Shown here: positions 7,614 through 15,563 of the stretch, piece after piece
How the letters are laid out: every line of letters begins with the position of its first letter
Numbering within the stretch: position 1 is the stretch's first letter
Assembly: GCA_964638895.1 (NCBI GenBank)
Contig: CAZWYY010000024.1
Coordinates: 1-49,966 of the forward strand
Length of the DNA: 49,966 bases
Direction of reading: 5' to 3'
Origin: JAFGGG01 sp964638895
GTDB taxonomy: Bacteria; Spirochaetota; Spirochaetia; SZUA-6; RPPD01
Translations under genes and position numbers: made by a program
Notes under the pieces: model-generated
What the model was told of the DNA's origin: nothing
Databases searched by the model: none
Seen by the model: the letters and a program-made list of their open reading frames with translations, nothing else

Positions 7614-8695
7614 GGATTTATGTGTGCATGATCGTATGGGCCGCGCTTGCGGCCTGCGGTACGTACGCGGAAGTCGTCACCTCGGTTGATATTACGGTGT
7701 TGTCCGGGCTTACCAGGGACGCCGCGCAGCAGGCCGCGGTGTACGGCGTGGGAAAGGCCGCGCTCAGTTTTGATTCCACGGGAAATCCCGACGTGAGGGC
7801 GGGACTGGAGCTGGATTCAATCGTCACCGAATCGGTTACACCCGATGTGAAGCGGGCGTTTGTCAAAGTGCGCTTTCCCGGTTTCAGGGTGACGGCCGGC
7901 AAAACCAGGGAGTCCTGGGGGGAGGGGTTTTTATTTAACGCGGGCGACGTTATTTTCGGCAGCCTGGAACCGGTGACGGACTTAAGCCAGGCAATTCTTC
8001 GTGACCAGACCGCGTGGCTTGTGGACCTGTACCTGCCCCTGGGCCAGTTTTCCCTGCTGGAGGGGATTGCGCTGCCGTATGCCCCGGATGCGGCCGGAGC
8101 GGAACTGCTGAACCCTGTCTATAACATGCGCGGAGGGGGCAGAATCGTTACCAAGCTGTGGGATATAAAACTGGAAGGCGGGTACATGTTCAATGCGGAC
8201 AAGGCCATCCACCAGCCTTATATCAGCCTGCAGGGCAACCTGTATTTTGACCTGCAGCTTTCCGCCGCAATGGAGATACCGGCATCCGATCCCACTGAGG
8301 ATGAGCTGCAACAGGGGCTGGCCGTCACCTTCGGCCTGTTCCGCATATTTTCCACGGAAGGGGCGGGTACCTGGACCCTGCGTGTTGAAGGCGTCCTGCG
8401 GCCTTTCGGGGCCTGGCAGGAAGAGGCGGAGCCGGCCGCGGACACTCACTACGGCCTGCTTTTGTATCCCGAGCTTGATTACGCACCCGATGATTTTTTG
8501 CTGTTCCAGCTGCGCTCCATAATTTCCCCGCTGGACGGGTCCGCGCTGATTTCCCTGGGGGTGACCTACAATATATACCAGGGGCTCTCGGTGCTGGGTA
8601 CGGTGGCCGTACAGGTGGGCGATGAGAACGATGTTTTCGGCTGGGAGCGGGAGGGTGATGTTGCCCTGCTTCTGGGATTGGAGTATATTTTTTAA
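7610..8695 (+). CDS. Predicted outer-membrane beta-barrel protein of the ABC/LolA-like operon
   Basis: A 361-residue protein from TTG 7610, overlapping the upstream TGA. GTG 7622 and ATG 7628 are possible alternatives. The first 20 residues form a signal sequence (VCMIVWAALAACGTYAE). LAAC resembles a lipobox, but cleavage after TYA by signal peptidase I fits equally. The mature part is rich in alternating amphipathic strands with aromatic ends (for example GGRIVTKLWDIKLEGGYMFN) and ends VALLLGLEYIF, a C-terminal aromatic typical of barrel proteins. I do not recognise the family. Context suggests it is the outer-membrane partner of the LolCDE-like exporter and its periplasmic carrier. Confidence 0.7.
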   Translation: MRIYVCMIVWAALAACGTYAEVVTSVDITVLSGLTRDAAQQAAVYGVGKAALSFDSTGNPDVRAGLELDSIVTESVTPDVKRAFVKVRFPGFRVTAGKTRESWGEGFLFNAGDVIFGSLEPVTDLSQAILRDQTAWLVDLYLPLGQFSLLEGIALPYAPDAAGAELLNPVYNMRGGGRIVTKLWDIKLEGGYMFNADKAIHQPYISLQGNLYFDLQLSAAMEIPASDPTEDELQQGLAVTFGLFRIFSTEGAGTWTLRVEGVLRPFGAWQEEAEPAADTHYGLLLYPELDYAPDDFLLFQLRSIISPLDGSALISLGVTYNIYQGLSVLGTVAVQVGDENDVFGWEREGDVALLLGLEYIF

Positions 8696-8702
8696 TGTAG
8701 CT

Positions 8703-9203
8703 ATGCCTGACCTTTTTTATGATTCAATACAAACCAAGATGGGGAGGCTGTCCATTGCAGAGGACGGGCAGGGCCGTGTCTGTTTTGTCGGTTTTGATAA
8801 CGGCGAAGCGATCTTGCGCGGATTCCGCCTCGTTCCGGCCCGGGGGCGGTGCGACGAGGCAAAAAACCAACTGGCCGACTATATCAACGGGCGGCGCCGC
8901 AGCTTTACGCTTGAGTATGTGAGAGCGGGCACGGAGTTCCGGAAGCGGGTTTTTGCGGCCGTTGTTTCGGTTCCATACGGTGATGTCATCACCTATGCGG
9001 AGCTGGCCCGCCGCATCGGCAGGCCGCGGGCCGCGCGGGCGGTGGGACGCGCGCTCGGGACAAACCGGATAGCGATCGTGGTGCCGTGCCACAGGGTGGT
9101 GCCGGCATCGGGTGGGGCCGGAGGATACCGCTGGGGCGGCCAAATAAAGGAAATGCTCCTGGCCCTGGAGCGCGGCCGATCTGATGCGGCAGGGCGGCCG
9201 TAA
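8703..9203 (+). CDS. ogt: Methylated-DNA--protein-cysteine methyltransferase
   Basis: A 166-residue suicide DNA repair enzyme that moves an alkyl group from O6-alkylguanine to its own cysteine. The active-site motif is PCHRV, with acceptor C129, followed by GGAGGYRWGGQIKEMLLALE. The helix-turn-helix DNA-binding part is VPYGDVITYAELARRIGRPR with the arginine finger near ARAVGRALGTNR. Length and order match the Ogt/MGMT C-terminal domain plus a short N-terminal ribonuclease-like domain. ATG 8703 is 7 bases after the barrel gene stop; no good Shine-Dalgarno is seen, so translation may depend on coupling. Functionally it is unlikely to belong to the envelope operon. Confidence 0.93.
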   Translation: MPDLFYDSIQTKMGRLSIAEDGQGRVCFVGFDNGEAILRGFRLVPARGRCDEAKNQLADYINGRRRSFTLEYVRAGTEFRKRVFAAVVSVPYGDVITYAELARRIGRPRAARAVGRALGTNRIAIVVPCHRVVPASGGAGGYRWGGQIKEMLLALERGRSDAAGRP

Positions 9204-9300
9204 GGGTGAGGTATTCAAGATCAAGACCGGCCGGCCCGGCCTGCCGTATGGTGAAGAATCGCTTTCCTTGTATAGTCTTTCTTTGATGATCTGCCGACGA

Positions 9301-10314
9301 TCAGGTGAATAAACGCGCGTAGCGCGGCGGTTTGCGGTTTTTCCAGCCGCCGCGGTGGTAAACGTAACTCGCAATAAGCGGCAGAACCGTGGTGGCCTCG
9401 GCGAACACCATCTGTTCGTGCAGGGTGTCAACCTTTCCCCAGGAACTGGCCTCCTTGAGGGTGGAGCTGGAACAGGCGCCGTCGCGTACGTCAGCCACCG
9501 TGATCTGGACCGCGTACTCGTGCATGGGTACGTTTTTCCCCAAAACCTCGGCACAGATAACCGTGTCCTGGGCAAAGTTCTTCGGAACCCCGCCGCCCAC
9601 CATAAAAAGCCCGGTTTTTTGAGCATGTATTTTAATGCGCGTAAGCTCGTAAAAATCCTTGACGCTGTCTATGCTCATATGATCCTTGTTCTGTGCCTGG
9701 TGCAGCACCAGGCCGAAACCGGCGCTGGAATCCGAAAAAGCCGGACAAAAAACCGGCACGTCCATCTCAAAGCAGGCCTTGACCAGGGAATCGGCTTTTT
9801 TGCCGTGTTCCTGCAGGTACTCCCCCATTTTTGAAATGAACTCACGTGAGCTGTAGGCGCGCGGGGGAAGAGTGTCCGCGATCTCTTTGATGGTCCTGTC
9901 GCAGACCTGGAGCTGCTCTTCGTCGATATAGGTGTCGTAGATACGGTCGATGTAGTTCTCCCTCAGCATTTTGTCGTCAATATCCGGCGTGCCGCGATAG
10001 TGCTTGAAACCCAGGGCCTCAAAAAAATCCATGTCCACAATGGAGGCACCCGTGGCAACGACGGCGTCCACCATGTTGCTGCGGACCATGTCGCTGAATA
10101 CCTGCATACAGCCGCCGGCCGAGGCGCTTCCGGCAATAGTAAGAATGATGCCGCATCCGGGATCGGTGATCATCCTCTCCAGGATAAGCGCGGCATTGGC
10201 GGCCGCCCGTGAGCTGAAGGACATGTGTTCCATGGCCAGGATAAGGTCGGTGGTATCAATGGATTTGATATCGATATGCCGTATTTCGTTTTTCAGCAGG
10301 TCATTTTTTCCCAT
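9301..10314 (-). CDS. Deoxyhypusine-synthase-family protein (probable polyamine aminobutyl transferase)
   Basis: A 337-residue member of the deoxyhypusine synthase fold, which binds NAD and spermidine and transfers a 4-aminobutyl group. The catalytic lysine region GGGVPKNFAQ (K245) is present, as are VVATGASIVDMDFFEALG and the C-terminal SSWGKVDTLHEQM. Bacteria lack the eIF5A substrate, and characterised bacterial relatives make homospermidine or act on other amines, so protein modification is unlikely. It overlaps the 3' end of speB by 14 bases. Together with speA divergent from speB, the local route would be arginine to agmatine to putrescine to a longer polyamine. The exact product is an inference. 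Confidence 0.88.
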   Translation of the reverse strand: MGKNDLLKNEIRHIDIKSIDTTDLILAMEHMSFSSRAAANAALILERMITDPGCGIILTIAGSASAGGCMQVFSDMVRSNMVDAVVATGASIVDMDFFEALGFKHYRGTPDIDDKMLRENYIDRIYDTYIDEEQLQVCDRTIKEIADTLPPRAYSSREFISKMGEYLQEHGKKADSLVKACFEMDVPVFCPAFSDSSAGFGLVLHQAQNKDHMSIDSVKDFYELTRIKIHAQKTGLFMVGGGVPKNFAQDTVICAEVLGKNVPMHEYAVQITVADVRDGACSSSTLKEASSWGKVDTLHEQMVFAEATTVLPLIASYVYHRGGWKNRKPPRYARLFT

Positions 10315-11176
10315 GTGGGTCCTCCTTGATTTCTTTCAGATGATGATACGTGATAATTTTATAGATGAGCTTGGCGGCCAGAAACGCGGGATGCGGATTG
10401 TCTCCCGGGCACAGCTCAACCACGTCAAAGCCCACCAGGTTTTTCCCGGAAACGACCCTGCGCAGAAAGGAAAGCACGGGATACCAGGAAAGGCCCCCCG
10501 GTTCCGGCGTGCCGGTGGCAGGCATGATGCCGGGATCGAACACGTCCAGATCAATGGTGATGTATACGTTCGGCGTAAGCTGATCCAGGGCCTTTTCCAT
10601 CCATGCGGAATTATCATTTATGGAGTGCGCAGGAAAAAACCGTTCCGCGTCGATCAAAGGAAGCTCCGAGCGGTCCATGGAGCGGATGCCGACCTGAACG
10701 ATAGGGCAGACCTCTTTAATCCGCGCCATGATGCAGGCGTGGTTAAGCGGCGAGTTGTTGTACTCGTTCCTGAGGTCGGCGTGCGCGTCGAGCTGCAGGA
10801 CGGTCACGTCCGGAAACCGAACGGCCGCGGCCTGGACCGCGCCGATGGAAACCGAGTGTTCGCCGCCCACTACAATCGGCACGGCTCTGCGTTCGAGAAT
10901 CGCGCTTACCTGCCGCCGCACGCTTTGCACCATGGCCTGGGGAGAGCTGAAATCCAGGCGCGGCCGGTTTGTGGAAACACCCGCCGTATACGCCTCACAG
11001 TCCGTCTCAAGATCATACAGCTCCACATGACACGACGCGTCCACGATGGCCTCAGGACCCCGGTCCGCGCCCTTTTGCCAGGTACTGGTGGCGTCGTAGG
11101 GAACCAGAAGCATGTCATAGCGCGTGTTGCCGGAAGCACGATATTGTTCTTTGATGTCCAGAAAATAGTTCACCAC
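10301..11176 (-). CDS. speB: Agmatinase (ureohydrolase family)
   Basis: A 291-residue manganese ureohydrolase predicted to split agmatine to putrescine and urea. The three metal-ligand motifs are present: VGGEHSVSIG, LQLDAHADLR and ITIDLDVFDP. GTG at 11176 (or the next codon, GTG 11173) is the start. No Shine-Dalgarno is visible, and a perfect -10 TATAAT lies only 5-8 bases upstream, suggesting a leaderless transcript. The gene is divergent from speA, which supplies agmatine, and overlaps the deoxyhypusine-synthase-like gene downstream. Arginase or guanidinobutyrase activity is possible by family, but the speA context favours agmatinase. Confidence 0.92.
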   Translation of the reverse strand: MVNYFLDIKEQYRASGNTRYDMLLVPYDATSTWQKGADRGPEAIVDASCHVELYDLETDCEAYTAGVSTNRPRLDFSSPQAMVQSVRRQVSAILERRAVPIVVGGEHSVSIGAVQAAAVRFPDVTVLQLDAHADLRNEYNNSPLNHACIMARIKEVCPIVQVGIRSMDRSELPLIDAERFFPAHSINDNSAWMEKALDQLTPNVYITIDLDVFDPGIMPATGTPEPGGLSWYPVLSFLRRVVSGKNLVGFDVVELCPGDNPHPAFLAAKLIYKIITYHHLKEIKEDPHGKK

Positions 11177-11181
11177 TCACG

Positions 11182-11187
11182 ATTATA
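11182..11187 (-). promoter_or_regulatory. -10 box of speB, start-codon proximal
   Basis: Reads TATAAT on the minus strand. It lies 5 bases from GTG 11176 and 8 bases from GTG 11173, too close for a normal leader with a ribosome-binding site. No convincing -35 was found. Confidence 0.55.
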
Positions 11188-11257
11188 ACGGATACTTCAA
11201 CCTATGGCATCCTGGAAATCATTTTTTTCTCTATTTTATTTTTATGTTGTTTTTTAG

Positions 11258-11263
11258 TATAAT
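11258..11263 (+). promoter_or_regulatory. -10 box of speA
   Basis: Perfect TATAAT, 29 bases before the speA start. GAGGA lies just before the ATG, so this transcript has a normal short leader. The -35 region (about 11235-11240, TTTATT) is weak, which suggests activation or an AT-rich upstream contribution. Confidence 0.6.
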
Positions 11264-11292
11264 ATTACTACCTTTTACAATACGAGGAAAAT

Positions 11293-13212
11293 ATGGACAG
11301 AGCAAAAGGCATAAAAAATTGGAGTATTGCCGATGCCAGGGAACTTTACGGGGTTGATTACTGGGGCAAGAGTATCTTTGATGTTTCCGACAAGGGCGAG
11401 CTGCAGATAAGATTAAGCAATGGCGAAAATGAGAACTGGATCAGCCTTTTTGAAATAGCGAAAGGCATCCGGGAACGGGGAATGACCTTCCCGGTGCTTC
11501 TGCGGTTTTCGGACCTCTTGAAGTGGCGCATTGAATATATCAACAGGACATTTCAGCAAAAAATATCGGAGTATAAATACAAGGGAGGCTTCCGCGGCGT
11601 ATATCCCATCAAGGTAAACCAGCAGGAACAGGTTATCCAAGAAATAACCCATTTCGGCAAACCCTTTCACCATGGCCTGGAGGCGGGTAGTAAGGCCGAG
11701 CTGATGATCGCCCTGGCATATATAAAGGATCCCAGGGCCATGATCATCTGTAACGGGTACAAGGACAGTGAGTTTATAGATCTGGCGCTGTACGGCTTAA
11801 AGATGGGATTGAACATCTTTCTGGTGGTGGAGCGCCCGGGGGAGCTTGCCATGATCCTTAAAAGGTCGAGGCTGTTGAAGGTGGAGCCGCAGATCGGGCT
11901 GCGGGTAAAGCTTTCGGCCACGGTGGGCGGGAAATGGGCCGAATCCGCGGGGGACCATTCGGTGTTTGGGCTCAACGCGTCCCAGATCGTGGCCATCATC
12001 GACCAGCTGAAACAGGATGAGATGCTGCATATTCTGAAGCTTCTGCACTACCACCTGGGTTCGCAGATCCCGGATATCAAGGATATCAGGAACGCGGTGA
12101 GCGAGGCCAGCCATTATTACATAGAGCTGGTTAAAGAGGGCGCGGCCATGGGCTACATGGATATAGGCGGCGGGCTGGCCGTTGATTACGACGGTTCAAA
12201 GACGAACTTCGTAAGCAGCAGAAACTATTCCGTGGATGAGTACTGTGCGGACATTATCGAGGTGATCATGGAGACCCTTGATGTAAAGGAGATACCTCAC
12301 CCCACCATAGTGGCGGAGGCGGGCAGGGCCATCGTCGCCTACTATTCGGTGCTGCTATTTAATATTTTGGATGTGAACCGCCTGACCCAAGTGGAAAAGA
12401 AGCAGAATCTGCAGAACAGCCAGTTTGAAACCTGCCGGAACCTGATTGAGGTGTATAACTCGGTATCGGTGAAAAAACTTCAGGAAAACTACCATGACGC
12501 CATCCATTACCGGGATGAGGTGCGTTCCCTGTTCCTTATCGGCGAGGTGGGAATCAGGGAGCGCAGTGAGGCGGACCAACTTTTCTGGAAGATAATCGAT
12601 AAGATCTATAAATTATCCAAGTCGCTGAAATATATTCCGGAGGAGATCCAGGACCTGAACAGGATCATGACCGATATCTATTACGGCAACTTCAGCTTGT
12701 TCCAGTCCATGCCGGACAGTTGGGCCATTGACCAGTTGTTTCCCATTATGCCCATCCACCGCCTGCATGAGCGGCCGCTCAACCCTGCCATCGTGGCCGA
12801 TACCACCTGCGACTGCGACGGGAAAATAGACAAGTTTATTGATCTTTACGATATCAAACGGTTTTTGCTGCTGCACAAACTTAAAAGCGACCAGGATTAC
12901 ATCATCGGCGTTTTTCTGGTGGGCGCCTACCAAGAAACCCTGGGAGACCTGCATAATTTGTTCGGCGACACGCACGCGGTAAACATCTCGCTGGATGAAA
13001 ACGGGGAGGTGGAGTATAAGAAAGAGCTTCTGGGCGATTCGGTCTCCGATGTCCTGAGTTATGTTGAATATACCCCCAAACTGATCCTGGAAAGAATAAA
13101 GGAAACCGCCGAACGCGCGGTAAAACAAAAGAGACTTACCCCACTGGAGCGAAAAACAATCATGGACGCTTATGAAGAAGGGTTGCAGGGATATACGTAT
13201 TTTGAGAGTTAG
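11293..13212 (+). CDS. speA: Biosynthetic arginine decarboxylase
   Basis: A 639-residue PLP fold-III decarboxylase that makes agmatine from arginine. The PLP lysine is K107 in RGVYPIKVNQ. Other signatures are HHGLEAGSKAELMIALA, HYHLGSQIPDI, MDIGGGLAVDYDGS and EAGRAIVAYYS. The second active-site stretch near the C-terminus reads DTTCDCDGKIDKFID, the SpeA-type motif (usually CDSDG). Length is close to that of enterobacterial SpeA. It stands alone on the plus strand, divergent from speB, with a good Shine-Dalgarno. Together they form a putrescine route from arginine that bypasses ornithine. Confidence 0.96.
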   Translation: MDRAKGIKNWSIADARELYGVDYWGKSIFDVSDKGELQIRLSNGENENWISLFEIAKGIRERGMTFPVLLRFSDLLKWRIEYINRTFQQKISEYKYKGGFRGVYPIKVNQQEQVIQEITHFGKPFHHGLEAGSKAELMIALAYIKDPRAMIICNGYKDSEFIDLALYGLKMGLNIFLVVERPGELAMILKRSRLLKVEPQIGLRVKLSATVGGKWAESAGDHSVFGLNASQIVAIIDQLKQDEMLHILKLLHYHLGSQIPDIKDIRNAVSEASHYYIELVKEGAAMGYMDIGGGLAVDYDGSKTNFVSSRNYSVDEYCADIIEVIMETLDVKEIPHPTIVAEAGRAIVAYYSVLLFNILDVNRLTQVEKKQNLQNSQFETCRNLIEVYNSVSVKKLQENYHDAIHYRDEVRSLFLIGEVGIRERSEADQLFWKIIDKIYKLSKSLKYIPEEIQDLNRIMTDIYYGNFSLFQSMPDSWAIDQLFPIMPIHRLHERPLNPAIVADTTCDCDGKIDKFIDLYDIKRFLLLHKLKSDQDYIIGVFLVGAYQETLGDLHNLFGDTHAVNISLDENGEVEYKKELLGDSVSDVLSYVEYTPKLILERIKETAERAVKQKRLTPLERKTIMDAYEEGLQGYTYFES

Positions 13213-13256
13213 CGCCATGCCTGGGGCCCGATCTTTCGCCGTGCCTATGGCCCGGT

Positions 13257-14384
13257 CTATCGCTGCGCCACAAGTCGTGTCTTGAGAATGCTCGCGGTTT
13301 TTCTGAAGGCCTCGGCAATTACCTGATCCATGTTATAATATTTGTACTCGGCAAGGCGGCCGATAAAAAAACATGTTCCCCTTTTTTCCAGCATATCGGC
13401 TTCCGCCGTGTATTTTGCGCGTTTGGCGTTATTTTCGGAGTTGACCACCACATAATAGGGATCGCCCTCCGCCTTGGGGTATTCATAGCAGACAGTGGTT
13501 TGGGGAGAGGTTTCGCCGCTGAAATGCTTGAACTCGGTGATACGCGTCCATGGATGATCATTCGGATAGTTGACGACGGCCACGGGCTGGAGAAACTCCC
13601 TGTCCAATGTCTTTAATTTCAAGTCAAGGGAGCGGTATTCCAGGTTTCCGTATTTACAATTGAAGTACTGGTCAAGCTCACCGGTAAAAATGGTGACCTT
13701 GCGCCGGATACCCCGCTCGACCTTAAAGAAATCCGTATCCAGTTGCAGGCTGATGTTGGGATGGGAAAGCATGTTTTCCACCAAGGCGGAATACCCGGGC
13801 AGGGGGATCCCCTGGTAGGTATCCGAAAAATAACGATCGTCCGTATTGCTGCGTACGGGAATACGCGCCGCAATCTCGGCCGCCAGATCTTCAGGCTCCC
13901 TTTGCCATTGTTTTATGGTATAGTTCCGATAAAAGGTCTCGTACAGCCTTTCGCCCACCTGGGAAACAACTTGGTCACGGAAATTCTGCGGAGGAAAGGA
14001 AAACCGTGCCTTTTCCACTTCTGATTTTAAAAACTCTTTTACTTGATCCTCGTTTATGTCGTGCTTGAACAGTCTGGCAATGGTATCAAGGTTAATGGGA
14101 AAGGGCAGGAGCATCCCGTCCACCGAGCTAAGTACCCGGTGTACATACGGACGAAATGCTGAAAAGCGTTTCATAAACCCCCATACATGCGCCATGTCGG
14201 TATGAAAGATATGGGGACCGTACTTATGAATGGTAATGCCATGCTCATTCTTAAAGTCGTAGCAGTGCCCCGCAATATGTTTCAGGCGTTCGACAATGAG
14301 TACCTTTTTATCATCTTCCGCAAGCAGACGGGCCGCCGTACTCCCCGCCAGTCCGGCGCCCGCAACCAATACGTCATATTCCAT
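13257..14384 (-). CDS. glf: UDP-galactopyranose mutase
   Basis: A 375-residue flavoenzyme interconverting UDP-galactopyranose and UDP-galactofuranose. An N-terminal FAD-binding Rossmann motif (VLVAGAGLAGSTAARLLAE) is followed by the diagnostic HKYGPHIFHT and FRPYVHRVLSSVDG segments. The C-terminal half has the conserved VNYPNDHPWTRITEFKHFSG and YEYPKAEGDPYY. Its length matches bacterial Glf. It has its own promoter and a GAGG Shine-Dalgarno. It is not inside a visible polysaccharide cluster, so the galactofuranose acceptor is unknown, though surface glycan is the usual destination. Confidence 0.96.
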   Translation of the reverse strand: MEYDVLVAGAGLAGSTAARLLAEDDKKVLIVERLKHIAGHCYDFKNEHGITIHKYGPHIFHTDMAHVWGFMKRFSAFRPYVHRVLSSVDGMLLPFPINLDTIARLFKHDINEDQVKEFLKSEVEKARFSFPPQNFRDQVVSQVGERLYETFYRNYTIKQWQREPEDLAAEIAARIPVRSNTDDRYFSDTYQGIPLPGYSALVENMLSHPNISLQLDTDFFKVERGIRRKVTIFTGELDQYFNCKYGNLEYRSLDLKLKTLDREFLQPVAVVNYPNDHPWTRITEFKHFSGETSPQTTVCYEYPKAEGDPYYVVVNSENNAKRAKYTAEADMLEKRGTCFFIGRLAEYKYYNMDQVIAEAFRKTASILKTRLVAQR

Positions 14385-14400
14385 CTTGAACCTCGTTCAC

Positions 14401-14429
14401 ATAAAACTGGAAAACGGGCATAAAGTCAA
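14401..14429 (-). promoter_or_regulatory. Sigma-70-type promoter of glf
   Basis: On the minus strand, TTGACT (14429-14424), a 17-base spacer, then TTTTAT (14406-14401), followed by a normal leader with GAGG before the glf start at 14384. Confidence 0.65.
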
Positions 14430-14458
14430 GGGACTATAACGAATGAATACTCATTATT

Positions 14459-15475
14459 TTACTTGGCCATATGCTGCCGGAAAAAATCCACATCCTGTTT
14501 CAGGGCCACATAAAACGAATGCTTGGAAAGATTATGGTTCTCGTTGGGAAACGAGTGAAATGTATAGGGTATGTGGTTCTGATCGAAAATTTTCAGCATA
14601 TGGAGCGTCCAGGCGTACGGTACGGATTCATCGGCCGTCCCGTGTTGGACCAACAGCGCAGCGGTAATGTATTCTGTATAATTGATGGGCGAAAATTTGG
14701 CAAAGTTCTTTTGCCCATAAAGACTCTTATATATGCCGTCAAGTTGATCCGCCAGTTTTCGGTTGCGTTTTCCCACGAAATACAGGCTGCTTTCCGGGAA
14801 GGGAACTGAAACCGGCGCCCACAGCACTGCGGCCCTGATATTATTGACAACCTCGAGTACTGTCAGCGTAATCTGTCCGCCCATGGAGTGCCCGACCATG
14901 AAGATGTTATTCGTGTCCGCCACCTTGAACTGCGGGATAAGGGAAAGCAGCCCCAATACGTCAAGTGGGTAAGACATGCGCTCCATGCCGTATTGCTCAC
15001 TGCCCGCTTGGGAATTACCGTGCCCCCTGTAGTCGGGTTTCAACACTAAAAAGCCGTTTGCCGCATAGTAATCGGCCACATACTTGTATGAGTTGAGTGT
15101 GGAGTATTTACTCGGTGTGATATGTCCGTGGTTGAGCATGATGACCGGAAATCCGGAAGCCGGCATTTTGCGCCTGGGAACGGACATCAGGGCGTAAAGT
15201 TTCAGATTCCCGACCTTGTAGGAAATCAATATATTGGTTACGGTTTTTGTTTGCAGAAGGGTTTTTTCGATTTTCAGATCCGACCCGGGGTGGGGAACCG
15301 CGCGGAGTGATTCGATCCAGAGTGGGTTATTCTCGGTAGCGTAGATATCTCCCGCCGACACCTGGGTTTTGTCGGTTTGGGGATCTGCCGTTTCCGCCCC
15401 GGCGGACGGGAAACAACCCCATAGGATAAATGCCGTAACCATTAGAAATACACTATATGTTATTATTTGTTTCAT
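14459..15475 (-). CDS. Alpha/beta-hydrolase lipoprotein (S9/dienelactone-hydrolase-like)
   Basis: About 338 residues from ATG 15475, chosen for the AAAGGGG Shine-Dalgarno 7 bases upstream. The N-terminus is a lipoprotein signal (MKQIITYSVFLMVTAFILWG then C); ILWG-C is an acceptable but not ideal lipobox. The hydrolase core shows VIMLNHGHITPSKY (oxyanion region), the nucleophile elbow FMVGHSMGGQ, an acid in QHGTADESVPY and a catalytic His in ENHNLSKHS. The sequence resembles secreted S9-type peptidases and acyl esterases. The substrate is unknown. It is transcribed alone. Confidence 0.85.
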   Translation of the reverse strand: MKQIITYSVFLMVTAFILWGCFPSAGAETADPQTDKTQVSAGDIYATENNPLWIESLRAVPHPGSDLKIEKTLLQTKTVTNILISYKVGNLKLYALMSVPRRKMPASGFPVIMLNHGHITPSKYSTLNSYKYVADYYAANGFLVLKPDYRGHGNSQAGSEQYGMERMSYPLDVLGLLSLIPQFKVADTNNIFMVGHSMGGQITLTVLEVVNNIRAAVLWAPVSVPFPESSLYFVGKRNRKLADQLDGIYKSLYGQKNFAKFSPINYTEYITAALLVQHGTADESVPYAWTLHMLKIFDQNHIPYTFHSFPNENHNLSKHSFYVALKQDVDFFRQHMAK

Positions 15476-15563
15476 ATATACCCCTTTCGCGGTACATTTC
15501 ATATGTATCATATTTAATATATTATTTTTTTTAAGAAGAGCAAAGTTTATTTATGTTATTTTT

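Noticed and set aside
9204..9300. GC-rich palindrome (GGCCGGCC-type) between ogt and the DHS-like gene as a terminator
   Set aside because: There is self-complementarity but no T-run on either strand, so a terminator call is not justified.
8724..9626. Long minus-strand frame across ogt and the DHS-like 3' end
   Set aside because: It is the GC-rich shadow of two well-supported genes; its product is low-complexity Arg/Pro-rich sequence.
10004..11188. Long plus-strand frame opposite speB and the DHS-like gene
   Set aside because: Both minus-strand genes have complete family motifs; this frame has none and is rich in His/Arg/Gly typical of shadows.
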